Positions 1 to 6,373 of a stretch of DNA of 7,234 bases are shown one piece after another. The notes under the pieces were generated by a model, which saw nothing but the letters and a program-made list of their open reading frames with translations, did not search any database and was not told the origin of the DNA. How positions within the stretch are numbered: position 1 is the first letter of the stretch; each line of letters opens with the position of its first letter. Source of the DNA: Flavobacteriales bacterium UBA6049. GTDB taxonomy: Bacteria; Bacteroidota; Bacteroidia; Flavobacteriales_G; Salibacteraceae. The translations under genes were made by a program, and so were the position numbers. The stretch is taken from the NCBI GenBank assembly GCA_002429085.1, contig DIYR01000161.1:1-7234 (forward strand). The letters run 5' to 3'.

Positions 1-376
1 GAAGTTCTTGAAAGTCTATTAGAAATACAGTATACTTTAAAACATCTCCTAAAAAATCAATAGATTGGTTAGTAAACCAGGTAATGATTACCAGCAATGC
101 AGCAAGCGCCAAGAGATGTCCAAAAATATCTTTTCGTTGAGCTGCTGCAGGTCTAGACTCTACATAAGCTGGAGCTAACCGAACACTACCGAATAAAGGA
201 ATAAGACCTAACTCCCACTGTTCTCCTCTGATGCGTTTTTTGAAAATAGTCGGATAACCGATGGATAACCCTTCTATTTCGGCTGATTCGTTTGTACGCA
301 TTAGGATAAGAATAACCACAACATAGAAACTATGCATGGCATAGAGTAATAGGTATGTAAAAAGAAGAGTTTGCAT
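1..376 (-). CDS. Partial RseP/site-2-protease-like (M50) membrane protein without HExxH
   Basis: An open frame runs from an ATG at 374-376 off the left edge, giving 125 codons with no stop; the C-terminal part is missing. An in-frame TGA a few codons upstream prevents extension of the start. Residues about 2-26 form a membrane helix. They are followed by a cytoplasmic segment containing LSIGYP, WELGLIPLFGSVRL and AAAQR, then a second helix (about residues 90-105). The order SIG(F/Y), G-x-x-(W/Y)-x-x-(G/A)LIPL-x-G-x-V(R/K), QR, helix is the layout of the N-terminal half of RseP-type intramembrane proteases. Those enzymes carry the zinc-binding HExxH in the first helix, but this protein has AMHSFYV there. 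I infer a catalytically dead or strongly diverged family member. The start lies only about 25 bp beyond the lipase terminator, so its promoter must overlap that region or it depends on read-through. The family call rests on motif memory only. Confidence 0.62.
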   Translation of the reverse strand, partial: MQTLLFTYLLLYAMHSFYVVVILILMRTNESAEIEGLSIGYPTIFKKRIRGEQWELGLIPLFGSVRLAPAYVESRPAAAQRKDIFGHLLALAALLVIITWFTNQSIDFLGDVLKYTVFLIDFQEL

Positions 377-400
377 AAGGGTAAGCTTTCAATTTTCTCC

Positions 401-436
401 AAAAATAAAAGCCTCACAGACAACTGAGAGACTTTT
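401..436 (-). terminator. Rho-independent terminator of the lipase gene
   Basis: On the minus strand an imperfect 13-bp stem (407-419 with 424-436; one G-T pair and one T-T mismatch) closes a 4-base loop. It is followed by a T-rich run (TTTTATTTTT, complement of 401-410). It lies about 50 bp past the lipase stop codon and fits an intrinsic terminator well. Confidence 0.75.
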
Positions 437-438
437 AC

Positions 439-467
439 ATCTGTTTCAATAATATAGAAAAACAGAT
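439..467. repeat. 8-bp inverted repeat between lipase stop and terminator
   Basis: ATCTGTTT (439-446) and AAACAGAT (460-467) are exact inverted copies separated by 13 AT-rich bases. The element sits in the 3' untranslated stretch of the lipase gene, just before its terminator. It may be an RNA 3'-end stem or a protein-binding dyad for the next gene; the sequence does not decide between these. Confidence 0.4.
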
Positions 468-488
468 CTTCTTGCTTTAATCAATAGG

Positions 489-1823
489 TTATACGACACC
501 TATATCTTTAAACACAGATATGTCTATGTTAAAAGCTGTTTGACCATAACTCCATACATGTACTTTTCCAAGAGCAGTTTTGTATGCGTCAAAGTCATTC
601 AATGAGCATAAAGGTGATGTGAAAACGCCTTGAGCATTACTCTGCTGCAATTGACCTTTTGAGATAGAAAGAATTTGAAGATTACTAAAGTCCTCCGTAT
701 AATTTAATCCATTCCCCGTTTCACTATAGGCATTGAAACCGAGTACTTCACTAAAAAAGATAGCCCCAGCCAAACTATTACAATTACAAATAGTCCCCAT
801 TTTTGAATTGAGTGAAACTTTGGTTGTTTGAACGGAACTACAAGTACTACAGGACTCTAAATCTTCTGAGAAATAGCTGTTTGAGTCATTGTCTGTGCCA
901 TAGAGTCGCGTCCAAGCATGTGGTACCACATCCTTATCGCAGATAATGTTCTGATTCCATGATTTTACCTGGTTGTTTCCGTTGATTGGCCTTGTATCAG
1001 ACCCTGCAGGCACTATAGAAAATACTTGATCCCAAGAATTTTGATAAGCATTACTTCCTACCGTTGCTCCTGCTATAGGCATTGCATGTACATTGCCTTC
1101 TTGAAACTTCCCTTTTTCCTGAAACCACTTTGCCATAGTAGGTGCTAAGGCTCCACCTAGGCTGTGACCTGTGAATACTACTTTAGTATTGTTAGTACTT
1201 GCCAAGTTTAAGAGAAAGTCGCCCAATGATATTTTAGAATCATTTTGCAACTGACTTAACAGTGCCCAAAGGCCTAATGCCGTAGCCTGTGAAACATAAG
1301 AAGTGATTTTCGAGTTGGCCAAAATCTCCGCGATAATTTTCGGATCTTTAAAATTATCAATTGTTAAATCTATTTCAGTAGGTGTTGGCACTTCGTTAGA
1401 TTGGGGATCAAAATCATCCCATTTCACATAGGCATTGACAGCTAGATCTTCAAAAGACCAATCAAATCCTGAACTTGGGTTGGTTCCAGCCATGGCAACC
1501 ATATACATGTCCTGAGTTTCACTGTACACAACATATGCGGCATTATCTGCTAGTCTAGGAATATCTGGGCTAGGATATAGATCACTTGGACTTTGATAAA
1601 TCGCAGGTCCCCATACTACCTTCCAGTCCTGACCAGGTAATTGACTGCCATATGTTTTGAGAAATCCCTTCATGTTAGGATTTGCTCCTCCGCCATTGGT
1701 TAATGCGGCATTTATAATAGCTTCTAAGTCTTCTTTTGTTCCTTTTGTACCTGCCGAAGCATTTGAAATCCAGCTAAATAAAAAGGCTGTTTGAGTAATA
1801 TCAAAATTAGATGTTGTTCCCAT
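489..1823 (-). CDS. Class 3 lipase-like alpha/beta hydrolase
   Basis: This 444-aa protein probably hydrolyses an ester, such as a glyceride or phospholipid; the substrate is unknown. It carries the class 3 lipase hallmarks in order: an oxyanion-type AGT motif at residues 112-114 within MVAMAGTNP, the nucleophile elbow GHSLGGA with Ser221, a DxVP-type acid motif with Asp298, and a late VHVWSY segment with His422 as candidate triad histidine. The N-terminus (MGTTSNFDITQTAFL) has no basic start plus hydrophobic core of a signal peptide and no lipobox, so it looks cytoplasmic or non-classically exported. Two in-frame TGA codons lie 15-20 bp upstream of the ATG and exclude extension. Between the acid and histidine is an insertion with a CxxC (325, 328) and a CxC (346, 348), which could bind metal or form disulfides. 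The gene follows a response regulator gene after 192 bp and ends before a strong terminator. The fold call is firm; the role is not. Confidence 0.9.
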   Translation of the reverse strand: MGTTSNFDITQTAFLFSWISNASAGTKGTKEDLEAIINAALTNGGGANPNMKGFLKTYGSQLPGQDWKVVWGPAIYQSPSDLYPSPDIPRLADNAAYVVYSETQDMYMVAMAGTNPSSGFDWSFEDLAVNAYVKWDDFDPQSNEVPTPTEIDLTIDNFKDPKIIAEILANSKITSYVSQATALGLWALLSQLQNDSKISLGDFLLNLASTNNTKVVFTGHSLGGALAPTMAKWFQEKGKFQEGNVHAMPIAGATVGSNAYQNSWDQVFSIVPAGSDTRPINGNNQVKSWNQNIICDKDVVPHAWTRLYGTDNDSNSYFSEDLESCSTCSSVQTTKVSLNSKMGTICNCNSLAGAIFFSEVLGFNAYSETGNGLNYTEDFSNLQILSISKGQLQQSNAQGVFTSPLCSLNDFDAYKTALGKVHVWSYGQTAFNIDISVFKDIGVV

Positions 1824-1934
1824 TGTAATAATATTTCATCATTTCCCTACTCTGTTTAGGCTTTTCGGTATACGCCTATTCGCTTCTAAGTGACTAGTCT
1901 TTTAAAACAGAATAGATCAAAGCTCTCTATTTGA

Positions 1935-1946
1935 GTTTGGGCAAAC
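1935..1946. repeat. Short dyad GTTTGGGCAAAC upstream of the lipase gene
   Basis: GTTTG and CAAAC flank two bases, giving a compact dyad about 112 bp upstream of the lipase ATG. It could be an operator or one end of a weak hairpin. It has no T-run and no neighbouring copy, so its role is unproven. Confidence 0.3.
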
Positions 1947-1950
1947 GAGC

Positions 1951-1987
1951 GTGTAACTACGCGAATAAGAAAATCACGTAGTTATAC
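1951..1987 (-). terminator. Inverted repeat after the response regulator gene, possible transcript end
   Basis: Arms 1954-1961 (TAACTACG) and 1977-1984 (CGTAGTTA) match exactly over 8 bp. They extend by two further pairs past one mismatch, with a 15-base loop. The element begins about 30 bp beyond the stop of the response regulator gene, where a terminator would be expected. No T-run follows on the minus strand, so it may instead be an operator or mRNA 3'-end stem. The 192-bp gap it lies in (1824-2015) holds no open frame that I can support and no convincing Bacteroidota promoter. Confidence 0.4.
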
Positions 1988-2015
1988 TTACTATACAAAA
2001 CAGTTGGAATAAGCT

Positions 2016-2720
2016 CTATGTGTTGAAGTCGCTAAGGGTGTATTCCATTAGCTTTTTATTGACATCTACCAAGTTATTGAGAAGAGCAAAAATCACGAGT
2101 CCAACAGTGTTTTTAGCTCCAATTTTAGACATCAGATTGTTTCGATGCCCTTCTACTGTTCGAAAACTAATGAATAGTTTTTCTGCTATTTCAGGACTAG
2201 TATACTGATCACAGATGAGTTCTAAAATTTGTTTCTCGCGCTTGGTTAACACAATATCTTGCTGCAGCGCAGGTGACTTGAAGCGCTCTTTCTTGATAAG
2301 TTGCTGTTGAATTGCTGTAGCATTTTTATCAGTTAAATAAAGACCCTTTTCATGCACGTGGCAAATAGCTTTCATTAGCTTGTCTGGCGCAATATTTTTG
2401 GGTAGAAAAGCACAGATACCAATCTTAATCATATATCCAAGAAATGCATCTTGGTAATAGGTAGATAGAATGATGATTTTGCAATCTGGGTATTTTTCTA
2501 ACAAGTGCTTTGATGTTTCAATACCATCCATCACCTTCATACGCACATCTATAATGAGCACATCAGGAATAGTGTCCTTTTCTGCTATGGTGGTTAGCAG
2601 CTCTTGCCCATTAGATGCTTGTAATTCAATGGTAAAAACTCCAGTGTCTTCTAAAATAGCCGATAAACCTAATAGAAATAGGTCTTCATCGTCTGTTAAT
2701 CCTAAGGTGATCTTTTTCAT
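2016..2720 (-). CDS. NarL/LuxR-type response regulator
   Basis: This 234-aa protein is a DNA-binding response regulator. Residues 1-120 form a receiver domain with the acidic pocket (D10, D11), the phospho-acceptor Asp58 in VLIIDVRM, the switch Ser86 in ILST and Lys108 in FLPK. A linker leads to a LuxR-type helix-turn-helix at about 157-217 (LTKREKQIL, SPEIAEKLFIS, RTVEGHRNNLMSKI), the usual length and layout of the NarL/FixJ group. The start lies inside the 3' end of the kinase gene with a 35-bp overlap. MKKITLGLTDDE is a standard first strand of a receiver, so the overlap is genuine. It should be phosphorylated by the adjacent kinase. Its targets are unknown; the downstream lipase gene and its own operon are reasonable guesses only. 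Confidence 0.95.
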   Translation of the reverse strand: MKKITLGLTDDEDLFLLGLSAILEDTGVFTIELQASNGQELLTTIAEKDTIPDVLIIDVRMKVMDGIETSKHLLEKYPDCKIIILSTYYQDAFLGYMIKIGICAFLPKNIAPDKLMKAICHVHEKGLYLTDKNATAIQQQLIKKERFKSPALQQDIVLTKREKQILELICDQYTSPEIAEKLFISFRTVEGHRNNLMSKIGAKNTVGLVIFALLNNLVDVNKKLMEYTLSDFNT

Positions 2721-3486
2721 AATTGGGAATTACTAAAATAGCCGATGTACCATGGCCTAGCTGAGAATGAATCTTAAATTTTCCTTGAAGTACTTGTACT
2801 CTTGATTCAATGTTTCTGAGTCCTAAGCCCTCTTTGATTTGTTTAAAATCAAAACCTTTCCCCTTATCACTAAAGGCAAGGGCTACTCCTTTTATACTGA
2901 ATCTTAACAGCAAATTAATTTGCTTGGTTTCAGCATGTTTTAAGCTATTAGCAACTAACTCTTGAACAATTCTCAAGACTTGCAATTCTTTTTCAAGAGG
3001 CAAACACTGACTATGTTCATTGCCTCTTACTTGGTAGTTGATAGTTAACGATTCTTCTAAGGGGGTTAAAAACTCGGCAATTGCTTGTGCTAAACCAAAA
3101 TCTGATAAAACTGGAGGATACAAATCGTGTGATATATGGCGTGTGATTTCAATTGTTTCATCTAACAGTTCTGTTGTTTGTATCATGAGTTCTGGTGGAG
3201 TATGTTTCTTCAGTTGGTACAGACTTAACCTAATTACATTTAATCTAGACGCCAGTTCGTCATGAAGTTCTCCAGCAATACGCTTTCTTTCTCGTTCTTG
3301 AGCAGAAATACTATTTACCAGTAAGCTATGTTGGTGATTTAACTCCTGCTCTCGCAGTTGTTTTCTATGGTGTAATATGCGCTTTACTGCCAAACGCGAG
3401 ATCATAATCACTACGATGGCTAAGCCAGACATTGCCAGAACAATACCCCATAACCAAACTACTACTTCCGACTGTCCTTGCGCCAT
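2686..3486 (-). CDS. HisKA_3-type sensor histidine kinase with a single membrane helix
   Basis: Counted from the ATG at 3486 this is a 266-aa kinase of the NarX/DesK-like group. One membrane helix (about residues 8-30) is followed by a basic, coiled-coil-like linker. The dimerisation/phospho-acceptor domain has ERERKRIAGELHDELASRL with His75, and the HATPase has an N-box ELVANSLKHA (Asn180), DKGKGF (Asp207) and GLGLRNIESR (from 220). No PAS, HAMP, GAF, TPR or extracytoplasmic sensor domain is present, and only about seven residues precede the helix. A GTG at 3501 would add five residues, but the ATG is preferred. A 5-bp-stem hairpin (3488-3501) lies directly before the ATG and may affect translation. 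The gene overlaps the seven-helix gene upstream by 25 bp and the regulator gene downstream by 35 bp, so the signal probably comes from a partner protein. Confidence 0.93.
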   Translation of the reverse strand: MAQGQSEVVVWLWGIVLAMSGLAIVVIMISRLAVKRILHHRKQLREQELNHQHSLLVNSISAQERERKRIAGELHDELASRLNVIRLSLYQLKKHTPPELMIQTTELLDETIEITRHISHDLYPPVLSDFGLAQAIAEFLTPLEESLTINYQVRGNEHSQCLPLEKELQVLRIVQELVANSLKHAETKQINLLLRFSIKGVALAFSDKGKGFDFKQIKEGLGLRNIESRVQVLQGKFKIHSQLGHGTSAILVIPNYEKDHLRINRR

Positions 3487-4145
3487 AGTGTTAACAAACA
3501 CAGGAAATGAAAAATGATGGTGAGTATCACGTTTAAAAACCAGAAAATCATAGTTTGCTCAGGTGCAGATGATAACAAATAATTTATGGTTAAGAAAATG
3601 GTTACGCTACCAGAAAAATAAAGTAACACCCCAGAATTAAAATGCATCATTGCTCGGTAACTATGAATAAATTTTTCTGGTTGACGAAGCAATTGAGCAA
3701 ACAACAGTGATGCATATGCAATGAGCGATCCGTGCACAATTAACTTGCTATGTAGCTGGAAATATTCTGCTTGATACCATTTTGTATCTAATAGCATGAT
3801 ACAAGAATACACTACAATGAAGCTAAACATGCCTATGGTATAACGAGTAATCCATTTCTGCTGTTGAGGGGTTAACAATAAGAGGTTTTTATAAACCATA
3901 GAAAGCAACAGGAACTCTAAGGGAGCATAAATGTGGAGCAAGAATAAGTTGTCATGAGTTACCCATACATAAATAAATAGTTTGGCAAGAATCTCAATTA
4001 CTAGCACAACTATCAAATACAGTGTAAGGTATCGGTAAGCTTGTTTTAACCTACCGAATACCAAAATTCCTTTCACTGCTACTGTCAATAAAAGCAGTAG
4101 TTCTAATAAAAATAAGACTTCTGTTATATGCCCCCAGTTTAGCAT
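3462..4145 (-). CDS. Seven-helix integral membrane protein, probable sensor partner of the kinase
   Basis: I do not recognise a named family. From the ATG at 4145 the product is 227 aa and almost wholly hydrophobic. There are seven likely membrane helices at about 7-31, 39-61, 66-91, 101-120, 132-153, 169-191 and 198-220. Possible functional polar residues in or near helices include the LHIYAPLEF segment (about 70-78) and MMHFNSG (about 166-172). There is no soluble domain; the tail is a short basic WRKDSRK. The ATG is preferred because it begins 4 bp after the previous stop; a GTG at 4166 would add seven residues and overlap that gene. The 3' end overlaps the kinase gene by 25 bp, which suggests coupled translation and a physical complex. 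I infer a membrane sensor subunit feeding the sensor-less kinase. A transporter or another role is possible. Confidence 0.8.
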   Translation of the reverse strand: MLNWGHITEVLFLLELLLLLTVAVKGILVFGRLKQAYRYLTLYLIVVLVIEILAKLFIYVWVTHDNLFLLHIYAPLEFLLLSMVYKNLLLLTPQQQKWITRYTIGMFSFIVVYSCIMLLDTKWYQAEYFQLHSKLIVHGSLIAYASLLFAQLLRQPEKFIHSYRAMMHFNSGVLLYFSGSVTIFLTINYLLSSAPEQTMIFWFLNVILTIIFHFLCLLTLWRKDSRK

Positions 4146-4149
4146 ACTC

Positions 4150-4863
4150 TTAAACAAAAGAAACACCTAACAAGCTATAGCTTGCTATGCCCGATGTGCC
4201 AAATGGAGGCTTTGGTGATGTAAAATCGCGAACTGTTTCTGTATGATTTAACTGTTCCAAATCAGCAGAAGGTGTGAATATCAGATCTATATCTAATGCT
4301 GGATATGGAATTCCACGTAATCCAAAAAAGACAAATAACTTCTTTGAATTGTTATATTGTTCGCTTTGATGATAGAGATGGTCTAACCCTTCTAACGGAG
4401 TATCAAAAACATTTGGTGGTCCATCTCCTTTTTTGATAACATCTTCCACCCAACTAGTGTACTGTTCGTTCCAAAATGTAATCAAGGCATCTGCCATTTG
4501 AACGTCCATATGTTCTACATTACCGTCACTTTCTGCAGTATTCTGTGTTGAAGTTTGTGTTTTAAACTTAGTGGAAAACACATATACTTGATTGGGTGTA
4601 CTTTCACCTGATGCAGCATTTGCATCTGCATTTCTACCTAGCAATAAAAGCTGTAGTTCAGGGTGATCTGAATTAGAAGTTAGATCAACTCCCAAGTACA
4701 AGTGCAGAACTGATTCCATTGAGAAAAGTTCCATATTAAATTCGGAATCTGTTTCAAAATGACTAATTGAACTTAAGTGATTGATCACTGAAGGTTTATT
4801 CAGTCTTATTTGATTCCAATGCTGAACACGGGTTATTGCTTCGTTATATGATATTTTCGGCAT
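4150..4863 (-). CDS. Hypothetical 237-aa soluble protein leading the two-component operon
   Basis: I do not recognise this protein. It has no signal peptide, lipobox or membrane helix and is acidic, so it is probably cytoplasmic. The N-terminal part (ISYNEAITRVQHWNQI) looks helical. A strand-rich core follows (about 50-77: ESVLHLYLGVDL, ELQLLLLGR). A low-complexity Ser/Thr/Asn/Gln stretch lies at about 83-115, then a helical part rich in aromatics (ALITFWNEQYTSWVEDVI), then another strand-rich piece (KKLFVFFGLRG) and a Gly/Ser-rich tail ending FGTSGIASYSLLGVSFV. The core reminds me of small uncharacterised Bacteroidota proteins with a YLG-type strand, but I cannot name a family. It is the first gene of the operon and ends 4 bp before the seven-helix gene, so an accessory or signal-related role in that pathway is a reasonable inference. 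Confidence 0.8.
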   Translation of the reverse strand: MPKISYNEAITRVQHWNQIRLNKPSVINHLSSISHFETDSEFNMELFSMESVLHLYLGVDLTSNSDHPELQLLLLGRNADANAASGESTPNQVYVFSTKFKTQTSTQNTAESDGNVEHMDVQMADALITFWNEQYTSWVEDVIKKGDGPPNVFDTPLEGLDHLYHQSEQYNNSKKLFVFFGLRGIPYPALDIDLIFTPSADLEQLNHTETVRDFTSPKPPFGTSGIASYSLLGVSFV

Positions 4864-4918
4864 AACATTAGTGTTTTAACTTGTTAGTAATGATGTGAAT
4901 GAATGATTTCTAAAAAGT

Positions 4919-4926
4919 TAAAAGTA
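4919..4926 (-). promoter_or_regulatory. Candidate Bacteroidota -7 box for the four-gene signalling operon
   Basis: On the minus strand TACTTTTA matches the Bacteroidota -7 consensus TAnnTTTG except for the last base. It is about 56 bp upstream of the first ATG. A clear TTTG -33 box at the right distance is not visible; a T-run occupies that place. This is a weak call. Confidence 0.3.
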
Positions 4927-4991
4927 TGCCAGATACAGGAAAAAACTATGAGTAGAACTACGTGATTTTATGTGTAATGAACTTTGAGAAA

Positions 4992-5005
4992 ACTCATTAA
5001 TTAGT
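4992..5005. repeat. AT-rich near-palindrome upstream of the signalling operon
   Basis: ACTcATTAATtAGT is a 14-bp dyad with one mismatched pair. It lies between the upstream terminator and the candidate -7 box of the four-gene operon, where an operator would sit. Short AT-rich palindromes arise easily by chance, so this is only a candidate site. Confidence 0.25.
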
Positions 5006-5029
5006 AGTACATGAAGTTGTATGATATGC

Positions 5030-5062
5030 AAAAAGCCAATCGACAATCGATTGACTTTTTTT
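5030..5062 (-). terminator. Strong Rho-independent terminator, probably bidirectional
   Basis: A 14-bp stem (5030-5043 with 5047-5060; one G-T pair) closes a 3-base loop. A-runs and T-runs flank it so that it can work on either strand. It begins about 43 bp past the epimerase stop, ends the right-hand operon and separates it from the signalling operon. The rest of the 241-bp gap (4864-5104) shows no gene. Confidence 0.85.
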
Positions 5063-5104
5063 AGTGGTGTAGGCCGTTAGAAAATTGTTCTACGTGGTTA
5101 CTTA

Positions 5105-6019
5105 TCATACTGGTAGCAGGCTATGAATTGCTTTAGGCAATGTTGAAAAGCGAAACTGGAAGCCATATTCTAAAAGTTTAAATGGTACTACTCTCCTACT
5201 CTTTAACACCAGCTCTGCTTCTGTACCAATTAATCTTGCTCCAAAGTGTATAAGCCAGGTAGGAATAGGAATACCTATGGGAAGTTTTCGTGCATTTCTA
5301 ATGTGCAACATAAAATCTTTATTCCTGATAGGTTCTGGAGCTGATAGATTAATGGAACCTGTAATTTCATAATGATCTATAATGAACGAGATGGCATTAC
5401 AAAAATCGGTTTCATGAATCCAGCTCACATATTGTTCTCCACTACCTTGAGATGCTCCAAAGCCTTTATTAGTTAATTGAAGAAACGGTAGCCAAGCTCC
5501 TCCATTCTTACCTAGTACAATGGCCGTTCTTATAGCCACTTGCCTGGTTTTTGGGAAGCGAAATGAATAAAATGTCTGTTCCCATTTTTTACAGACATCT
5601 ACTGAAAAGCCTTTACCAAACCGACCTGTATATTCATCCATTTCTTTGGTGTAAGAATCAGCATATATGGTAGCTGATGAGCTATTTATCCAAAGTCTAG
5701 GAGGTGTTTTACATTGTTCTATAGCCTTACCAAGCACATAAGTTGATGCTAAACGTGAATGATAAATTTCTTGTTTGTTGAATTCGGTATAACGACAATC
5801 AACCGATTTTCCTGTTAGGTTGATTAGTACATCTGCTTCTTCTAGCTGCTTTTGCCAAGCACCTAAACTTTCTGCGTTCCACATGTAATAATGTATATGT
5901 GGCCGATCTAGTTGATACCTTCTTGTTAACACAACAACCTCGCACTTCAGTTGGACAAAGTGCTCTGTTAAGCATTGGCCAAGAAAACCAGATCCACCAG
6001 CTATTACGATCTTAGGCAT
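5105..6019 (-). CDS. TIGR01777/YfcH-like NAD(P)-dependent epimerase-fold protein
   Basis: This 304-aa protein belongs to the atypical short-chain dehydrogenase/epimerase group typified by YfcH; the reaction is unknown. The N-terminal Rossmann motif is GGSGFLG (residues 8-14). Family landmarks follow: INLTGKSVD (66-74) with a trailing SRLAST (88-93), SSSATIYAD (113-121), VCKKWEQ (142-148), VSWIHETDF (198-206) and NLSAPEP (224-230). The C-terminal DUF1731-type segment has E267 and SRRVVPFKLLEYGFQFR (274-290). The frame is open to an ATG at 6088, but the ATG at 6019 is chosen. It begins directly with the Rossmann strand MPKIVIAGG and has an AGGAG Shine-Dalgarno site seven bases upstream. The first 8 bp overlap the 118-aa membrane protein gene. 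It is the last gene before the 5030-5062 terminator and is probably co-transcribed with the small membrane proteins. Confidence 0.93.
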   Translation of the reverse strand: MPKIVIAGGSGFLGQCLTEHFVQLKCEVVVLTRRYQLDRPHIHYYMWNAESLGAWQKQLEEADVLINLTGKSVDCRYTEFNKQEIYHSRLASTYVLGKAIEQCKTPPRLWINSSSATIYADSYTKEMDEYTGRFGKGFSVDVCKKWEQTFYSFRFPKTRQVAIRTAIVLGKNGGAWLPFLQLTNKGFGASQGSGEQYVSWIHETDFCNAISFIIDHYEITGSINLSAPEPIRNKDFMLHIRNARKLPIGIPIPTWLIHFGARLIGTEAELVLKSRRVVPFKLLEYGFQFRFSTLPKAIHSLLPV

Positions 6020-6368
6020 ATTTCTTCTCCTTTCTGGCTTCTTTGTAAGAAATGAACCAGAACAACAGTGCATACATCCATGGGACAATGGAAAATAGAA
6101 CCATTCCTAAGTCTCCATAGAGCTTACCCGAAAAAACGAGCATAGATGCCAAATACACTGTTGCTCCAATAAAATGTAGGTTTAAAAGAGGGTTAGAAAA
6201 CTTACTAGTAATTGACCACACTAAGGAAAGAATGTACTGAATGAGCCCTACAAAGAATTGCAAGATCATAAAGGCTACAAAAAATCCATTGTCAACAATA
6301 ATCAAGATAGCAACTAATGCTCCCAAGGCAACAAGGCCACTTTGCAAGTAAAAATTCATCTGTTTCAT
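6012..6368 (-). CDS. Small four-helix membrane protein, hypothetical
   Basis: This 118-aa protein has about four membrane helices (near residues 10-25, 28-51, 61-80 and 86-107) and a basic cytoplasmic-type tail (KEARKEKKYA), which suggests a cytoplasmic C-terminus. I recognise no family motif and cannot assign a function. Its start is 5 bp after the stop of the 115-aa membrane protein gene, and its 3' end overlaps the epimerase gene by 8 bp and carries that gene's Shine-Dalgarno site. An in-frame ATG three codons downstream (6359) is an alternative start. The packing implies one operon with the epimerase and probably with the GbsR-like regulator. Confidence 0.8.
   Translation of the reverse strand: MKQMNFYLQSGLVALGALVAILIIVDNGFFVAFMILQFFVGLIQYILSLVWSITSKFSNPLLNLHFIGATVYLASMLVFSGKLYGDLGMVLFSIVPWMYALLFWFISYKEARKEKKYA
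6027..6031 (-). promoter_or_regulatory. Shine-Dalgarno site AGGAG that fixes the epimerase start
   Basis: On the minus strand AAAGGAGAAG lies just upstream of the ATG at 6019, with AGGAG seven bases away. It sits inside the coding end of the 118-aa gene. It stands out because most genes in this window have no recognisable Shine-Dalgarno site, and it supports the shorter epimerase start over 6088. Confidence 0.75.
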
Positions 6369-6373
6369 AACGC

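Noticed and set aside
1857..1878. Possible hairpin TAGGC...GCCTA upstream of the lipase gene
   Set aside because: The stem is only 5 bp with a 12-base loop, and there is no T-run or second copy.
1892..1899. GACTAGTC palindrome upstream of the lipase gene
   Set aside because: An 8-bp palindrome without flanking symmetry or a second copy is expected by chance in a window of this size.
2020..2208. 62-aa open frame on the plus strand
   Set aside because: It lies wholly opposite the response regulator gene, whose domains and conserved residues are unmistakable. Its translation has no recognisable motif.
2470..2736. 88-aa open frame on the plus strand
   Set aside because: It is antisense to the receiver domain of the response regulator and its protein shows no domain or membrane pattern of its own.
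3038..3265. 75-aa open frame on the plus strand
   Set aside because: It is antisense to the kinase phospho-acceptor region and has Ser-rich composition typical of a shadow frame.
6020..6088. N-terminal extension of the epimerase to an ATG at 6088
   Set aside because: The extra 23 residues are Cys- and Arg-rich, lie inside the 118-aa gene and precede a perfect Rossmann start that has its own AGGAG site.
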